This document shows positions 16,632 to 25,789 of a DNA stretch of 64,000 bases, piece by piece. Position 1 is the first letter of the stretch; each line of letters opens with the position of its first letter. The position numbers and the translations under genes are program-made. The DNA is from Verrucomicrobiota bacterium. GTDB taxonomy: Bacteria > Verrucomicrobiota > Verrucomicrobiia > JADLBR01. The stretch lies in the NCBI GenBank assembly GCA_029560585.1, contig JAKQKQ010000038.1:23254-87253 (forward strand). The letters run 5' to 3'. A model generated the notes under the pieces. It worked only from the letters and a program-made list of their open reading frames with translations, was not told the origin of the DNA and did not search any database.

Positions 16632-17252
16632 CTATTCGCGCCTATAGCTGATGCCCATTCCGTCGCCCTTTTCCTCGGAGGCACGGATGATGACCGTTTC
16701 GTAGGCCGGGCTGGACTGGATATACTCGAGAAAATCGCCCATGGCGGCCGCGTGTTTTATGACGTTATCCGAGACGATCACTGCGCCCTTTTTCAACTTT
16801 GGCTCGATGAGCTTAAGGTATTTCAGATAGTCACTTTTCTTGGCGTCGAGGAATACGAAATCGAAAGGGCCGTTGAGCTTTGGGATCTCGACCAGCGCGT
16901 CGCCCTCGATGAGGGTGACGGTTTTTTCGAGGCTGGCCCTCTTTAGGTTCTCGCGACAGAGCTTGGCCGTTTCGGGGTCGATCTCGATGGTCGTCAGGTG
17001 GCCTCCGGTGCGCTCGAGTCCGGTCCCCATGAACACCGCCCCGTGGCCGATGAATGACCCGACCTCGATGGCCCGTTTCGCGCCAGAGGACTCGATCAGG
17101 ATTTTGAGGAGGAGGGCATCGGCGCCGGTGGTGCTCATGTTGCCTTTTGGGAAGGTATCGATGAGGTTTTTGCGGGCGGCGACGACCTCGGGTGTTGGGT
17201 CTGCGAGGAGAGCGAAGGGGGCGAGCAGGAGCGCGAGGAGGGTCTTGTTCAT
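16632..17252 (-). CDS. Exported class I O-methyltransferase
   Basis: 206 residues. The body matches the caffeoyl-CoA/catechol O-methyltransferase group (Methyltransf_3): AIEVGSFIGHGAVFMGTGL binds SAM, TTIEIDPETAKLCREN follows, then FDFVFLDAKKSDYLKYL and VIVSDNVIKHA, which contains metal ligands. The first 18 residues (MNKTLLALLLAPFALLAD) form a signal peptide. That is unusual for a SAM-dependent enzyme, since SAM is cytoplasmic. The ATG at 17252 has AAGGAC upstream; a shorter start would remove the signal, but no good alternative is visible. Confidence 0.85.
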   Translation of the reverse strand: MNKTLLALLLAPFALLADPTPEVVAARKNLIDTFPKGNMSTTGADALLLKILIESSGAKRAIEVGSFIGHGAVFMGTGLERTGGHLTTIEIDPETAKLCRENLKRASLEKTVTLIEGDALVEIPKLNGPFDFVFLDAKKSDYLKYLKLIEPKLKKGAVIVSDNVIKHAAAMGDFLEYIQSSPAYETVIIRASEEKGDGMGISYRRE

Positions 17253-17360
17253 TTGGTGTCCTTGGTTTGAGTTTGCGTGTCAAAAGTGGGGCTAGGCCGT
17301 ATTGTGGTCAAGGGGTTCATTGCAGCAGCGTGGCGGGCCGAATCTGGAAGAACACCAGCG

Positions 17361-19319
17361 TCATTTCTTTTCGCCGAGGTTGTCCAGATGGGGGAGCGGC
17401 ATAAATTCCATGGGCGGTGGCGCGGAGAGTTCGGGGACAGTGGGTGTGGGCCCGAGAGGTTTGGGGGGCATGTTTGGGATTGAGGGTTCGTCGGCCCGTC
17501 TTGTCGGATCGAGCAGCAAGGACTCCGTGGGGGCGGTCCCAATGCCGAGGATACGTTGCAGCGTCGTGTTTTGTTCGGGGAGGAGGGCGCGCTGATTGAT
17601 GTTCGAAACGAGGGCGATAGCCTCGGACTTGCGCCCCGCACGATCGAGCACCGAGGCGTAATTCAGCGCGAAGTCAGGTTGGCTCAGGCGCGCTTTTGGG
17701 AGTTTTTCGCAAATGGCGAGCGCTTCGGGGACACGGCCGGCGGTGGCGAGGGCGAGGGCGTAAGTGTCGGCGAAAAATGCTGATTTTGGTCTTTTGGCGT
17801 GTGCGTTGGAGGCGAGTTGGAGGGCCCTGGTCGTGTCGCGGCCCAACAGGAGCAGGCAGGAGGCGACGTTGTTCATCGCCTGGGGATCGCCCGCGTTCCT
17901 CGAGAGCGCCTTCTCCCACGTCTGCAGCATTTCGGTCGTGCGCCCGGCGGCGCGGTTCGCGGCGGTGATCTGCGAACGGGCGAATGCGCCAACTTGGCCG
18001 GGAGCATGGGCTGCAACTTCTTCGTAGAACTGGATTGCCGCGTCACGCATTCCGAGGCGATTGAGTTGCAGGGCGGATCGAAGGGCGAGGGCGGTGTCCC
18101 CTTCACATCGGGTCATGGCGGCGCGCAGGCAGGTGCGCTCGGCGTCCCCCTGGTCGAGTTCCCGGTTGGCTTTGGCCAACCAGAGGGCAAGAATAACGCG
18201 GTCGGTGTCGCCCGCGGTTTTTGAGACCGCGTTGGCCCGGTCGGCAAGGCGACGCCAGTCTTTGGCGTGCGCCCACAGGCGGAATTGAGATAGGAGCACG
18301 GGAAGGGATCGGCTTTCGGAGTTATCGAGCGAGGCCAGGAATGTCTGCGCCAGAGCCGGCGCCAAGATCTCAGCGGCCTCGATGACATCGCGGTGTTTCT
18401 GGGGGGTGTTGGCCGCCGCCCAGAGCGCGGAGAACGAATCGGGCGTCTTGGACGGATCGATGCGGTGGGTGATGGTGATGCGCCGCAGGCGCGCCTGCCA
18501 CGCGGTCTTGTCGTCCTGGGCGAGTTCATCGAGGATCGCGATGGCGGCGTCGGGGGCCGAGGGGGCCAGGGCGTTCACAAGCGCCCACGAGGCGCGCACG
18601 CGGAATTCGGGCTTCTCGCGAAAGACCCTGAGTTCGGCGAGGGCGGCTTCCCGGGTCTTTGGGTCGTTGCTTCTGGAGGACAGCGAGGCGACGAGGAATG
18701 TGGCTTCGGGGTTGTCAGGCGCGAGGTCCTTTGCCTCGCGGGCGCTCCGGAGGGCCGCGACGAAGTTGCCGCGGCGCATGAGGTGGTGGCATGCGAGGAT
18801 GTGGAGGCCCGCGTTTTTCGGGAAGCGGCGGAGCGAATCGCGCAGGAGGAATTCGGCGACCTCGGTCTGGTTTTCCTCGAGGGCGTAGCCTATGGCGAGG
18901 GTCGCGATGTTGGGATCGTCAGGTCTCAACATCTGGGCCTGGAATGCCCAGAGCGCGTATCCGCCCTTGTCGAGCTTGCGGAGCGTGCGCGCATACAAAA
19001 GGAGGGTATCGGCGTTCGATGGGTCGTGCCGAAGCGCGTTTTGCAAGTGGAGCCGCGCCGAGGCGTCATCGCCAGATTTCAGGGATGTCTGGGCATCCGC
19101 GGAGTACCGTTTTGCGCGGAAGGCATGATAGGGTTGGGCGAGCCGGGTCTTGAGGGACGGGCCCCAGATCGCGAGGGCAATCGGCGTGGCCACGACGAGG
19201 AGGAAGAGCAGGGCGAACTGCGTTCGGTATTTCGACCGGCGCCGCCACCAGTAGGCTGGCGACAATCGCGATATGCCATAGATGTGCTCGTAGAAGTGTT
19301 CCTTGTCCTCGTTTTTCAT
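17361..19319 (-). CDS. TPR-repeat inner-membrane protein
   Basis: 652 residues. One membrane helix at about residues 34-54 (FALLFLLVVATPIALAIWG) follows a positively charged N-terminus, so the long C-terminal part probably faces the periplasm. TPR-like helical pairs run from about residue 75 to 600 (SGDDASARLHLQNALRHDP; DNPEATFLVASL). A Pro-rich tail closes the protein. The start codon overlaps the stop of the upstream gene (ATGA at 19316-19319), so both form one operon and probably one complex. Confidence 0.85.
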   Translation of the reverse strand: MKNEDKEHFYEHIYGISRLSPAYWWRRRSKYRTQFALLFLLVVATPIALAIWGPSLKTRLAQPYHAFRAKRYSADAQTSLKSGDDASARLHLQNALRHDPSNADTLLLYARTLRKLDKGGYALWAFQAQMLRPDDPNIATLAIGYALEENQTEVAEFLLRDSLRRFPKNAGLHILACHHLMRRGNFVAALRSAREAKDLAPDNPEATFLVASLSSRSNDPKTREAALAELRVFREKPEFRVRASWALVNALAPSAPDAAIAILDELAQDDKTAWQARLRRITITHRIDPSKTPDSFSALWAAANTPQKHRDVIEAAEILAPALAQTFLASLDNSESRSLPVLLSQFRLWAHAKDWRRLADRANAVSKTAGDTDRVILALWLAKANRELDQGDAERTCLRAAMTRCEGDTALALRSALQLNRLGMRDAAIQFYEEVAAHAPGQVGAFARSQITAANRAAGRTTEMLQTWEKALSRNAGDPQAMNNVASCLLLLGRDTTRALQLASNAHAKRPKSAFFADTYALALATAGRVPEALAICEKLPKARLSQPDFALNYASVLDRAGRKSEAIALVSNINQRALLPEQNTTLQRILGIGTAPTESLLLDPTRRADEPSIPNMPPKPLGPTPTVPELSAPPPMEFMPLPHLDNLGEKK

Positions 19320-22240
19320 AGGGCATCTTCTGGTTTGCGCCGCTGGCGATGGAGTTCTGGTCTCACGATCGCGGCCATTGCCGCGGCATCGAGGTCCTTT
19401 CCGAGGAAGGACGCGATGCGTGCGGCGGTGGCGGCAGGGTTCGAAATCGCCTCGCGGTGGCCGACGTAGAGCGTGCGGAATTGCGGGCGCATGCGGAGCA
19501 ATTCTTTGATCTGGAGGACCTGGCGGCTGAGGGCCTGCGCGAGGCGCTCGTCGGAGATCCTCGCGCCCTCTTTGCCCTGGCGCTCGAGCATGGTGCGCTG
19601 GGACCGGATGACCTCATTGATGTCGCGTTCCATGAAGATCACGCGGTAGTGCTGCGTTGCCGGGAGGAGGGGCAAGAGCGGGGCGACGATTTTGACGGCC
19701 TTGCCGGTTGCGTTTGGGAGCCAAGAGTGATCGCGGCGGAGGCGGGTGACGGGTTCGAACTCGAGATAGCCGAGGGGATTGTCTTCGTCGGCGGATCGCG
19801 TGTCATCGGCGAGGATGGGGTGTCCGCCGGCGGCGAGCATTTGCATGATCAATGATGTGCCGGACCGGGGCAGGCCGGAGACAACCGTGATGAATAGGCC
19901 CGCGTCATCGGCGATGGGTCCCGCGGCGGCATCGCCGCCGACGACGAGGGCCTTGGCGGGGCGCCGGGCGGCGCCGCGGGCGGGGGTGCTGGGTGCGGGC
20001 TGCTGGGCACTGGGCTCTGGGCCGTGGGTATCGGGCGGCGGGTTGTGGGCGGCGGGCGGAGTGCGAGCCTCTTGGGCGAGGCGGCGGTGTTCGGCTGCGC
20101 GGGCGGGTTGGCGGAGGTGCCGTTGAAAGAGGAAGGCGAGGCGGCGGTGTGCCTGCGCGAAGTTGGGATTGAGGGCGATGGCGACCTCGAGCGAGGTAAC
20201 GGCGTGTTGGAATCGGCGGAGACGCCACAGGGCGACGCCCAAGATATAATGGGCCATGGGGTTCTGATAGAGCAGCCCGATGGACTGGAGTGCCGCCGAG
20301 GCCGCGTCGTAGGGCCGGCGGCGCTGGAGATGGGCGCGGGCTAGGCCGGCGAACGCGTGGGCGTTTTCGGGATCGAGTTCAAGCGCCCGGTTGAAGCTGC
20401 GCTCGGCATCATCGGGCTTCCGCAGGCGGAGGCGCGCCTCGCCCAGCTGGACGTGGACGCCGGGGAGCGAGGCGTCAGTTTTCTCGGCGCGCCCGAAGCA
20501 TGCGGCCGCCTCATCGAGGTGGCCCTCGTCGAGGTTGACGAGTCCCTCCAGGTAGTCGATGGGCAGTCGGTGGAACTGGGCTCTTGCGCGCAGGTGAGAG
20601 AGTTCGCGGCGCTCGGATTCAGGGAGTCCGTCGATGGCGCTCCTGAGGCTCGCGCGGCGGTCGGCGGCGGAGTCGCCGGCCTCAGGCGTGGTGGTCGGAG
20701 AACCGGATTTCTGGAGTTCCTCCAATCGGGTCCGGAGTTTTTCTCGTGCTTGGCTGGCGTCCTCGCGACGGCGGTCACGGGTTTCCTCGATGACGCGACG
20801 CATGTCGGCGGTGCGACCAATCGCGCGGTAGCAGAGGGCGAGCTGGGCCCCGAAGCGAAATTCGGCGGGATCCGATTTCCAAAGTCCCTCGAGCAATGGC
20901 GTGGCGTCGAAGTGGCGGTTGGCGTCCATGTAGGCGCGGGCGAGGTTGTAGCGCTGCTCGCGCATCGTACGTTCCACGGCCTGCCGGGCATTTGCCGCAG
21001 GGCGCTCGATGTAGCCGAGGGCAATGAGCTGTTCGAGGGCCTCGCGCGCGGCCTCTGGATCGAGCTGGAGTCCGTCCGGGTGGCGCCCATCTTCCCCGGG
21101 GATCTTCTCCCAGGAGGGGATGCCTTGGACCGTGGGGGGGGATTCGAACGCGACGGTCAACGGCTTGCCATCCATGTCCGATCCGATCGGAAGGCCGAAG
21201 AGCGTGAGGATGGTGGGCGCGATGTCGAGGAGGTTGGCGCCGTGGATGAGCTCGTCGCGTCGGATGCCGGGGCCCCGGATGGCGAGAATGCCCAGTTCGC
21301 GGTGTTCGATCGCAGGGCCGGCGGGTTCCAGGGGGATGCCCTTGGGGCGGAGGTGGTCGGGATGGAACCCGTGGTCAGACATCAGGATCACGGTGGTATC
21401 CGGGCCCGCGAGGCGCAGCAGTGCACGGAGCATGAGATCGTGATATCGGTAGGCGGCCTCGATGACGCCAGAGTAGAGGTCGAAGTCTTTTTCGGGGACC
21501 GATTCCCTGCGCGGGGGGTGATACCGCATGAAGCCGTGAGAGAAGTGGTCGATGGCATCGTAATAGATGGCGGCGAAATCCCAGGGCTCGCGTTCGAGAA
21601 GCAAGGTGGCGGCCGCATGGATGGTGCTGCACTCGGCCAAGATCTTGGCGCACGAGGCCAGTCGGCGGTCCTTGTCTTGGTTGATCTCCGCGGCTCTTGG
21701 GATGAATGGCAGGATCTCTTCGGTGCCGAGTTCATTGGGGTTGATCCGGAGGTCGGCGAGTGCATCGGCGACCCGTGGGGGGTGGACCGACCCTGGCGGC
21801 AAGGGCCAGGGTTGATCGGGGGGGCCAATGGCGGTCTGGAAGTGATTTGAGACCATCGCGCCGTTGATGGGTTCGGCGGGATGGCTTGGCCACCAGCCGA
21901 CGACGATGGAGCGCATGCCCTCCTGGTTCAGAATATTCCAGATGGCCTTGCATTTGCGCGAGAGGTTACTGACCGGCCGGACTGCGGTGCCATCGGGGGT
22001 GGGTTCCGTGAAACCATGCACACCGTGTTTGAAGGCGCGCTTGCCGGTGGCGATCGACGTCCAAAGCATCGGCGAATACATCGGCTGGAGGGTCGCCAGA
22101 TTGGCCGACACGCCCCCATCCACCAGGGATCGCAGGGCGGGCATCTTGCCGGCGTCCATGAGGGGGTGAATCACCCGCCAATCGGCGGCATCCCATCCGA
22201 TCAGCAGGACGCGGCGGGAGTTCCCTTCAACCACGGACAT
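19316..22240 (-). CDS. Phosphodiesterase-TPR-sulfotransferase fusion
   Basis: 974 residues in three parts. Residues 1 to about 390 are an alkaline-phosphatase superfamily domain of the type I phosphodiesterase/nucleotide pyrophosphatase kind: VLLIGWDAADW (metal Asp), PMYSPMLWTSIATGK (nucleophile Ser/Thr region) and MSDHGFHPDH (metal Asp/His). About 440-740 is a TPR array. The last 190 residues are a sulfotransferase-like P-loop domain with VVSGLPRSGTSLIMQML (PAPS 5'-phosphosulfate loop) and YRVIFMERDINEVIRSQ. No signal peptide is seen. The fusion suggests addition and removal of sulfate or phosphate groups on a shared substrate, an inference. A 212-bp repeat element ends ten bases before its start codon, and no ribosome binding site is evident there. 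Confidence 0.85.
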   Translation of the reverse strand: MSVVEGNSRRVLLIGWDAADWRVIHPLMDAGKMPALRSLVDGGVSANLATLQPMYSPMLWTSIATGKRAFKHGVHGFTEPTPDGTAVRPVSNLSRKCKAIWNILNQEGMRSIVVGWWPSHPAEPINGAMVSNHFQTAIGPPDQPWPLPPGSVHPPRVADALADLRINPNELGTEEILPFIPRAAEINQDKDRRLASCAKILAECSTIHAAATLLLEREPWDFAAIYYDAIDHFSHGFMRYHPPRRESVPEKDFDLYSGVIEAAYRYHDLMLRALLRLAGPDTTVILMSDHGFHPDHLRPKGIPLEPAGPAIEHRELGILAIRGPGIRRDELIHGANLLDIAPTILTLFGLPIGSDMDGKPLTVAFESPPTVQGIPSWEKIPGEDGRHPDGLQLDPEAAREALEQLIALGYIERPAANARQAVERTMREQRYNLARAYMDANRHFDATPLLEGLWKSDPAEFRFGAQLALCYRAIGRTADMRRVIEETRDRRREDASQAREKLRTRLEELQKSGSPTTTPEAGDSAADRRASLRSAIDGLPESERRELSHLRARAQFHRLPIDYLEGLVNLDEGHLDEAAACFGRAEKTDASLPGVHVQLGEARLRLRKPDDAERSFNRALELDPENAHAFAGLARAHLQRRRPYDAASAALQSIGLLYQNPMAHYILGVALWRLRRFQHAVTSLEVAIALNPNFAQAHRRLAFLFQRHLRQPARAAEHRRLAQEARTPPAAHNPPPDTHGPEPSAQQPAPSTPARGAARRPAKALVVGGDAAAGPIADDAGLFITVVSGLPRSGTSLIMQMLAAGGHPILADDTRSADEDNPLGYLEFEPVTRLRRDHSWLPNATGKAVKIVAPLLPLLPATQHYRVIFMERDINEVIRSQRTMLERQGKEGARISDERLAQALSRQVLQIKELLRMRPQFRTLYVGHREAISNPAATAARIASFLGKDLDAAAMAAIVRPELHRQRRKPEDAL

Positions 22241-22249
22241 GGGCTCAGC

Positions 22250-22461
22250 CTAGCAGCCTGTCGGACTTTGGGAAGTCCACCAGGCTGCTAGAAAGCAAAA
22301 CCGCGTGGCACTTAATTGGTTGCAATACATGCGGAACAAGAGGGATCGCCCGTTCACCACCCTGACCTCGGAACCTCTCATCTTGTCTAACTGGTTCAAC
22401 TTCAAACAAACACGCGGTTTTGCCGGAGGAATCTGTCGGCCTAAGTCCGACAGATTCCTAG
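22250..22461 (+). repeat. Paired-hairpin CTAG element, copy 2 (different hairpins)
   Basis: The left hairpin CTAGCAGCCTG (22250-22260) pairs with CAGGCTGCTAG (22281-22291) and has an inner GGACTT/AAGTCC pair. AAAACCGCG lies at 22297-22305, a core of 107 bp at 22306-22412, and CGCGGTTTT at 22413-22421. The right hairpin is AGGAATCTGTCGG (22427-22439) with CCGACAGATTCCT (22447-22459), and CTAG at 22458-22461. It has the same plan as copies 1 and 3 but other hairpin sequences. The remaining 110 bp to the next gene show nothing else. Confidence 0.75.
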
Positions 22462-22572
22462 ATGTGCGAAATCGAAAAATCGAGGATGGGACAGCGGCTA
22501 TCTGAGCGGGACGATGGCGAAGCGATGCGGATACGGATGCGGCGGCGAAGGCGCCTGGCGCGAAATGGAGGT

Positions 22573-23328
22573 TCACGTTTTGGGCGGCTTGCGCCGGCGC
22601 CAAGCGGCGAGGCCGGCGGCGCCAGTGGCGAGAAGCGCCAGGCCTGCCGCGGTCGAGGGTTCGGGGATGACGCCCGCCACGATCTGGGTGTCCGGCGCCG
22701 TCTCCCATGCCCAGTCGTAGATGGTCATGGCGACGGGTTGGCCGGAGCCGTTCGTCTCGATCCCGACTCGAATCCACCCGTAATGGAGATTGGTCACCGA
22801 ACCGTTTGCGATGTTGAATCCGACCCCGAGGAATCCTGCGGCACCCGCGGACATGGTCCCGCCGTTCCAATTTCCACCCAGTCCGCCGATGAGTGTGGTG
22901 CTGCCCACGGTGCTGGCGGCCGATATCGTGGCACCGTCGCTCAGTCGCGCGGGCTGCGCGTTCTCTCGCACAATTCCCAGATATCCTAGACCGTTGAAAG
23001 GATCGGGCTTCACGAAGGCGACGCTCGAAACGTTGATGTCGAAGATGAAGTCAACGGAGCTGTCCACCAGCGAGGCGGGACCGGCGGAGTTGAGATTGAT
23101 GGAATTGTCGCCCACGTGGGTGGAGGGGAGCAGGATGTTCTTTGCGCCACTGTACTGGATCGCGGCATCGGCGGCGGGAGCGAGCGCAAGGGCGGCCCCC
23201 ACGGCAGCGGTGTGCGCGATGGATTGACCGGGATGTCTGACGGAAAACGCGAGCGCGCTCGCCTGGGCGCAATAGGAGGCCAGGGCTTTGTCCAGGGGCG
23301 ATCCAATTTCCGGTGATCTGGGTGGCAT
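22573..23328 (-). CDS. PEP-CTERM protein with N-terminal extension
   Basis: 251 residues. Residues 1-38 form a soluble lead (LDKALASYCAQASALAF), then a hydrophobic export segment with AAVGAALALAPAADAA (about 43-60). The mature region is Gly/Asn/Ser-rich with GSVTNLHYGWIRVGIETN. The C-terminus has the sorting signal VIPEPSTAAG, a hydrophobic helix, and AAWRRRKPPKT. Such proteins are substrates of exosortases. It is paralogous to the protein at 23722-24447. The upstream region 23329-23400 is unusually AT-rich for this window and probably carries the promoter. Confidence 0.85.
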   Translation of the reverse strand: MPPRSPEIGSPLDKALASYCAQASALAFSVRHPGQSIAHTAAVGAALALAPAADAAIQYSGAKNILLPSTHVGDNSINLNSAGPASLVDSSVDFIFDINVSSVAFVKPDPFNGLGYLGIVRENAQPARLSDGATISAASTVGSTTLIGGLGGNWNGGTMSAGAAGFLGVGFNIANGSVTNLHYGWIRVGIETNGSGQPVAMTIYDWAWETAPDTQIVAGVIPEPSTAAGLALLATGAAGLAAWRRRKPPKT

Positions 23329-23641
23329 GCGAGGTTCCTAGGTTGGATTATGGATAGCAGGGTAACAGCATTAGACATATTAATACAAGTTAAGATTTCG
23401 TTAAGTCGCTGGAAACGAGACGTTTCCGAATCGGATAGGCGTGGGGTGGTCGCCCGGAGAGTCCCTCTCATTGGGAAACATGACCGGCGCTTGCCGGACA
23501 TTCTCCTGCAGGAAGCAAACCGGATGTCGGCCGGGATGGATACCGTGGCGTGGAAAATGCCGTGGGCCACGGCTATGGAGATTCTCGGGTCAGATCTGAG
23601 GCCCCGCGCGGTTGGACATCACCCGGGGGTGAGAATGAGAC

Positions 23642-23698
23642 GTAGGAGCGCGCTTGCGCGCGATTCGCGTACGGGATCGCCTGCAAGCAGGCTCCTAC
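23642..23698 (+). repeat. REP doublet of a second type (GTAGGAGC)
   Basis: GTAGGAGC plus a GCGCGC-rich palindrome (23642-23664) is followed, after 11 bases, by its inverted partner ending GCTCCTAC (23676-23698). This GTAGGAGC...GCTCCTAC doublet is the layout of REPINs well known from Pseudomonas and Xanthomonas relatives and differs from the GCCGCC/GGCGTCTC REPs elsewhere in the window. The rest of 23400-23721 shows no gene. Confidence 0.75.
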
Positions 23699-23721
23699 GA
23701 TTTGGCAGCTGAATTTTGGAG

Positions 23722-24447
23722 TCAGGCCTTGGGCTGCTTGCGTCGGCGCCAGGCACTCACGCCGACTGCGCCGACGGCCAAGAGCGCGAGGCCGACGGCG
23801 GGCGAGGGCTCGGGGATGACACCCGTCGTGATGGCCGTGTCGGCATAGAACCAGTCCTGGACCGCGAAACCGATGGGAATACCGTTGGGATCATTACTGA
23901 TGCTCAGTCGCACCCACGCATAGTTCGTACTGCCGGTGTTTGGGATGGCGATCCCCAAGAAGCCTTGCTGGCTGTTCAACCAGTTTCCATAGAAAATGGT
24001 ATTTGTGCCATCCATGCTCCAGGCCAGCTTCAGCGTCGAGGCCGATCCGAAGAGCTGGGCTGGGCCCACCGATTGACTACTGGCGAGTTGCGCCGGGTAG
24101 CCGCCCAATTGGATCATTGGCTTTCCGAACGCAAAGACACCTTGGGTCGTCGATGTGCTACGTTGGACGACAATGGTGAAGTCCGGAATTAAATTGCCGT
24201 CGAAGTCGATCGCATAGGTGTTGGCGGCACCGGTGCCGGTGCCGGTGCCTATGGGAAAGTACTGCCCGACGTACGTGTACTGCATCGCAGCGTCGGCGGA
24301 AGGTGCCAGCGCGAGTGCGGCGCCAGCTGCGGCCGTGTAGGCGGCGGCGTGGGCGAGGCCTGGGCGCTTCAAGGACTTGGCTTGGGCGCTGTAGGTGTCG
24401 AGGGCGCTGTCGAGATCTAACCCTTGCTGGTTGGTTTTCTGGGGCAT
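23722..24447 (-). CDS. PEP-CTERM protein with N-terminal extension
   Basis: 241 residues from the ATG at 24447; an upstream in-frame start would add 33 residues and is less likely. It has the same architecture as the protein at 22573: a lead LDSALDTYSAQAKSL, an export segment AAAGAALALAPSADAA, a Gly/Thr/Asn-rich body with GSTNYAWVRLSI, then VIPEPSPAVG, a hydrophobic helix and SAWRRRKQPKA. The shared lead before the hydrophobic segment is longer than a normal signal n-region. Divergent to alr. Confidence 0.85.
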   Translation of the reverse strand: MPQKTNQQGLDLDSALDTYSAQAKSLKRPGLAHAAAYTAAAGAALALAPSADAAMQYTYVGQYFPIGTGTGTGAANTYAIDFDGNLIPDFTIVVQRSTSTTQGVFAFGKPMIQLGGYPAQLASSQSVGPAQLFGSASTLKLAWSMDGTNTIFYGNWLNSQQGFLGIAIPNTGSTNYAWVRLSISNDPNGIPIGFAVQDWFYADTAITTGVIPEPSPAVGLALLAVGAVGVSAWRRRKQPKA

Positions 24448-24692
24448 GAATTCGCCTTTCGCAGAATGGTCGTAAAAGTTACGAATTCGATTTGCATATT
24501 TCAAGCGAATTCTCTGGGTGCTCGCACGCTTAGCCTGATGAGGCACAACAGGTTGTGGTCATTGGGACCGCAGGACACCATTCCATTTTGAAACGGCCGG
24601 GACACGGGGATTTTTTGTGGAGTGTCCGTGGGAGGGTATGGGAAAGTGAGGGTGCCGTGAAACGAGTGGTTGGTGAAAGAGGGGCGACCGGG

Positions 24693-25784
24693 ATGCGATG
24701 CTGGGCCGAGGTGGATGTCGGGGCCCTGAGGCACAACCTGCGGGCATTGAGGCGGATTGCGGGGCGGGGCATGGGGTTGATACCGGCGATCAAGGCCAAT
24801 GCGTACGGGCATGGGGTGGGCATCGTGGGGCCGGTTCTGGCGAGGGAGGGGGGGGTATCGATGCTGGGGGTGGCGAACGTTTCGGAGGCCCTTGAGGTGG
24901 GGCGTCTTGGGGTGCGGACGCCGATTCTTATTCTCGGTGCGTGCCTGAAAGATGAGGTTGGGGAGGTGATTCGGGGTGGCTTCGAGCCGATGATTTCGAG
25001 CGTCGAGGAGGTTGGCTGGTTCGATGCGGCGGCCCGGCGGGCGGGGTGTCGGGCGCGGGTACATGTGAAGGTGGACACTGGGATGGGGAGGCTGGGCGTG
25101 TGGCACGAGGAAGCGATGGGGTTGCTGGAGAAGGTGGCCGAGGCGAAGGCGTTGCGGATGGCGGCGGTGTGCACGCATTTCGCGTGCGCGGATTCGGATG
25201 CGGCGTTCACGCGACGGCAGTGGGGCCGATTTGAGAAAGTTCGGGCGATGGTGGGGCGGCGTTGGCCGGCGGTGAGATTCCACGCAGCGAACAGCGCGGC
25301 ATTGCTGGGATTCCCGGAGATGCGGTCGGACATGGCGCGGCCGGGGATCGCACTGTACGGCGCATCTCCATCGCGGCGGTTTTCGGGAAGCCTGCGGCCG
25401 GTGATGACGTGGAAGGTGCGGGTGACGTTGGTGCGGGAGGTTGAGCCGGGGAGAACGCTGAGCTATGGGGCGACGTTCACTGCGCCGCGGCGGATGCGCG
25501 TGGCGGTCGTGGCGGTGGGCTATGGGGACGGGTATGCGCGCGCGTGGTCCAACCGGGGCACGATGCTGGTGAATGGACGCCGGTGTCCCGTGGTGGGTCG
25601 CGTGACGATGGATCAGACGCTTTTGGATGTGACCAGGGCCGGGGACGTGCGACCGGGCGATCCGGTGGTGCTCATGGGGCCGGGCTTGCCGGTGGAAGAG
25701 TTGGCCCGGGGGCTCAAGACGATCAGCTACGAGGTGTTCACCGATATCGGTGGCCGGGTCAGCAGAGTGGCGGTGGGGGAATGA
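24693..25784 (+). CDS. alr: Alanine racemase
   Basis: 363 residues from the ATG at 24693, with AGAGGGG about eight bases upstream; in-frame upstream codons lack conserved residues. AIKANAYGHG holds the PLP lysine (about K34). KVDTGMGRLGV, ANSAALLGFPEMRSDMARPGIALYG, the catalytic Tyr in TLSYGATF, and VGRVTMDQTLLDVT follow in the usual order. The enzyme interconverts L- and D-alanine for peptidoglycan. The neighbouring dgkA suggests an envelope-related pair. Base composition is very G-rich here. Confidence 0.95.
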   Translation: MRCWAEVDVGALRHNLRALRRIAGRGMGLIPAIKANAYGHGVGIVGPVLAREGGVSMLGVANVSEALEVGRLGVRTPILILGACLKDEVGEVIRGGFEPMISSVEEVGWFDAAARRAGCRARVHVKVDTGMGRLGVWHEEAMGLLEKVAEAKALRMAAVCTHFACADSDAAFTRRQWGRFEKVRAMVGRRWPAVRFHAANSAALLGFPEMRSDMARPGIALYGASPSRRFSGSLRPVMTWKVRVTLVREVEPGRTLSYGATFTAPRRMRVAVVAVGYGDGYARAWSNRGTMLVNGRRCPVVGRVTMDQTLLDVTRAGDVRPGDPVVLMGPGLPVEELARGLKTISYEVFTDIGGRVSRVAVGE

Positions 25785-25789
25785 GCGAT

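Noticed and set aside
20357..21850. Plus-strand open frame of 497 codons
   Set aside because: Antisense to the phosphodiesterase-TPR-sulfotransferase gene; a shadow frame.
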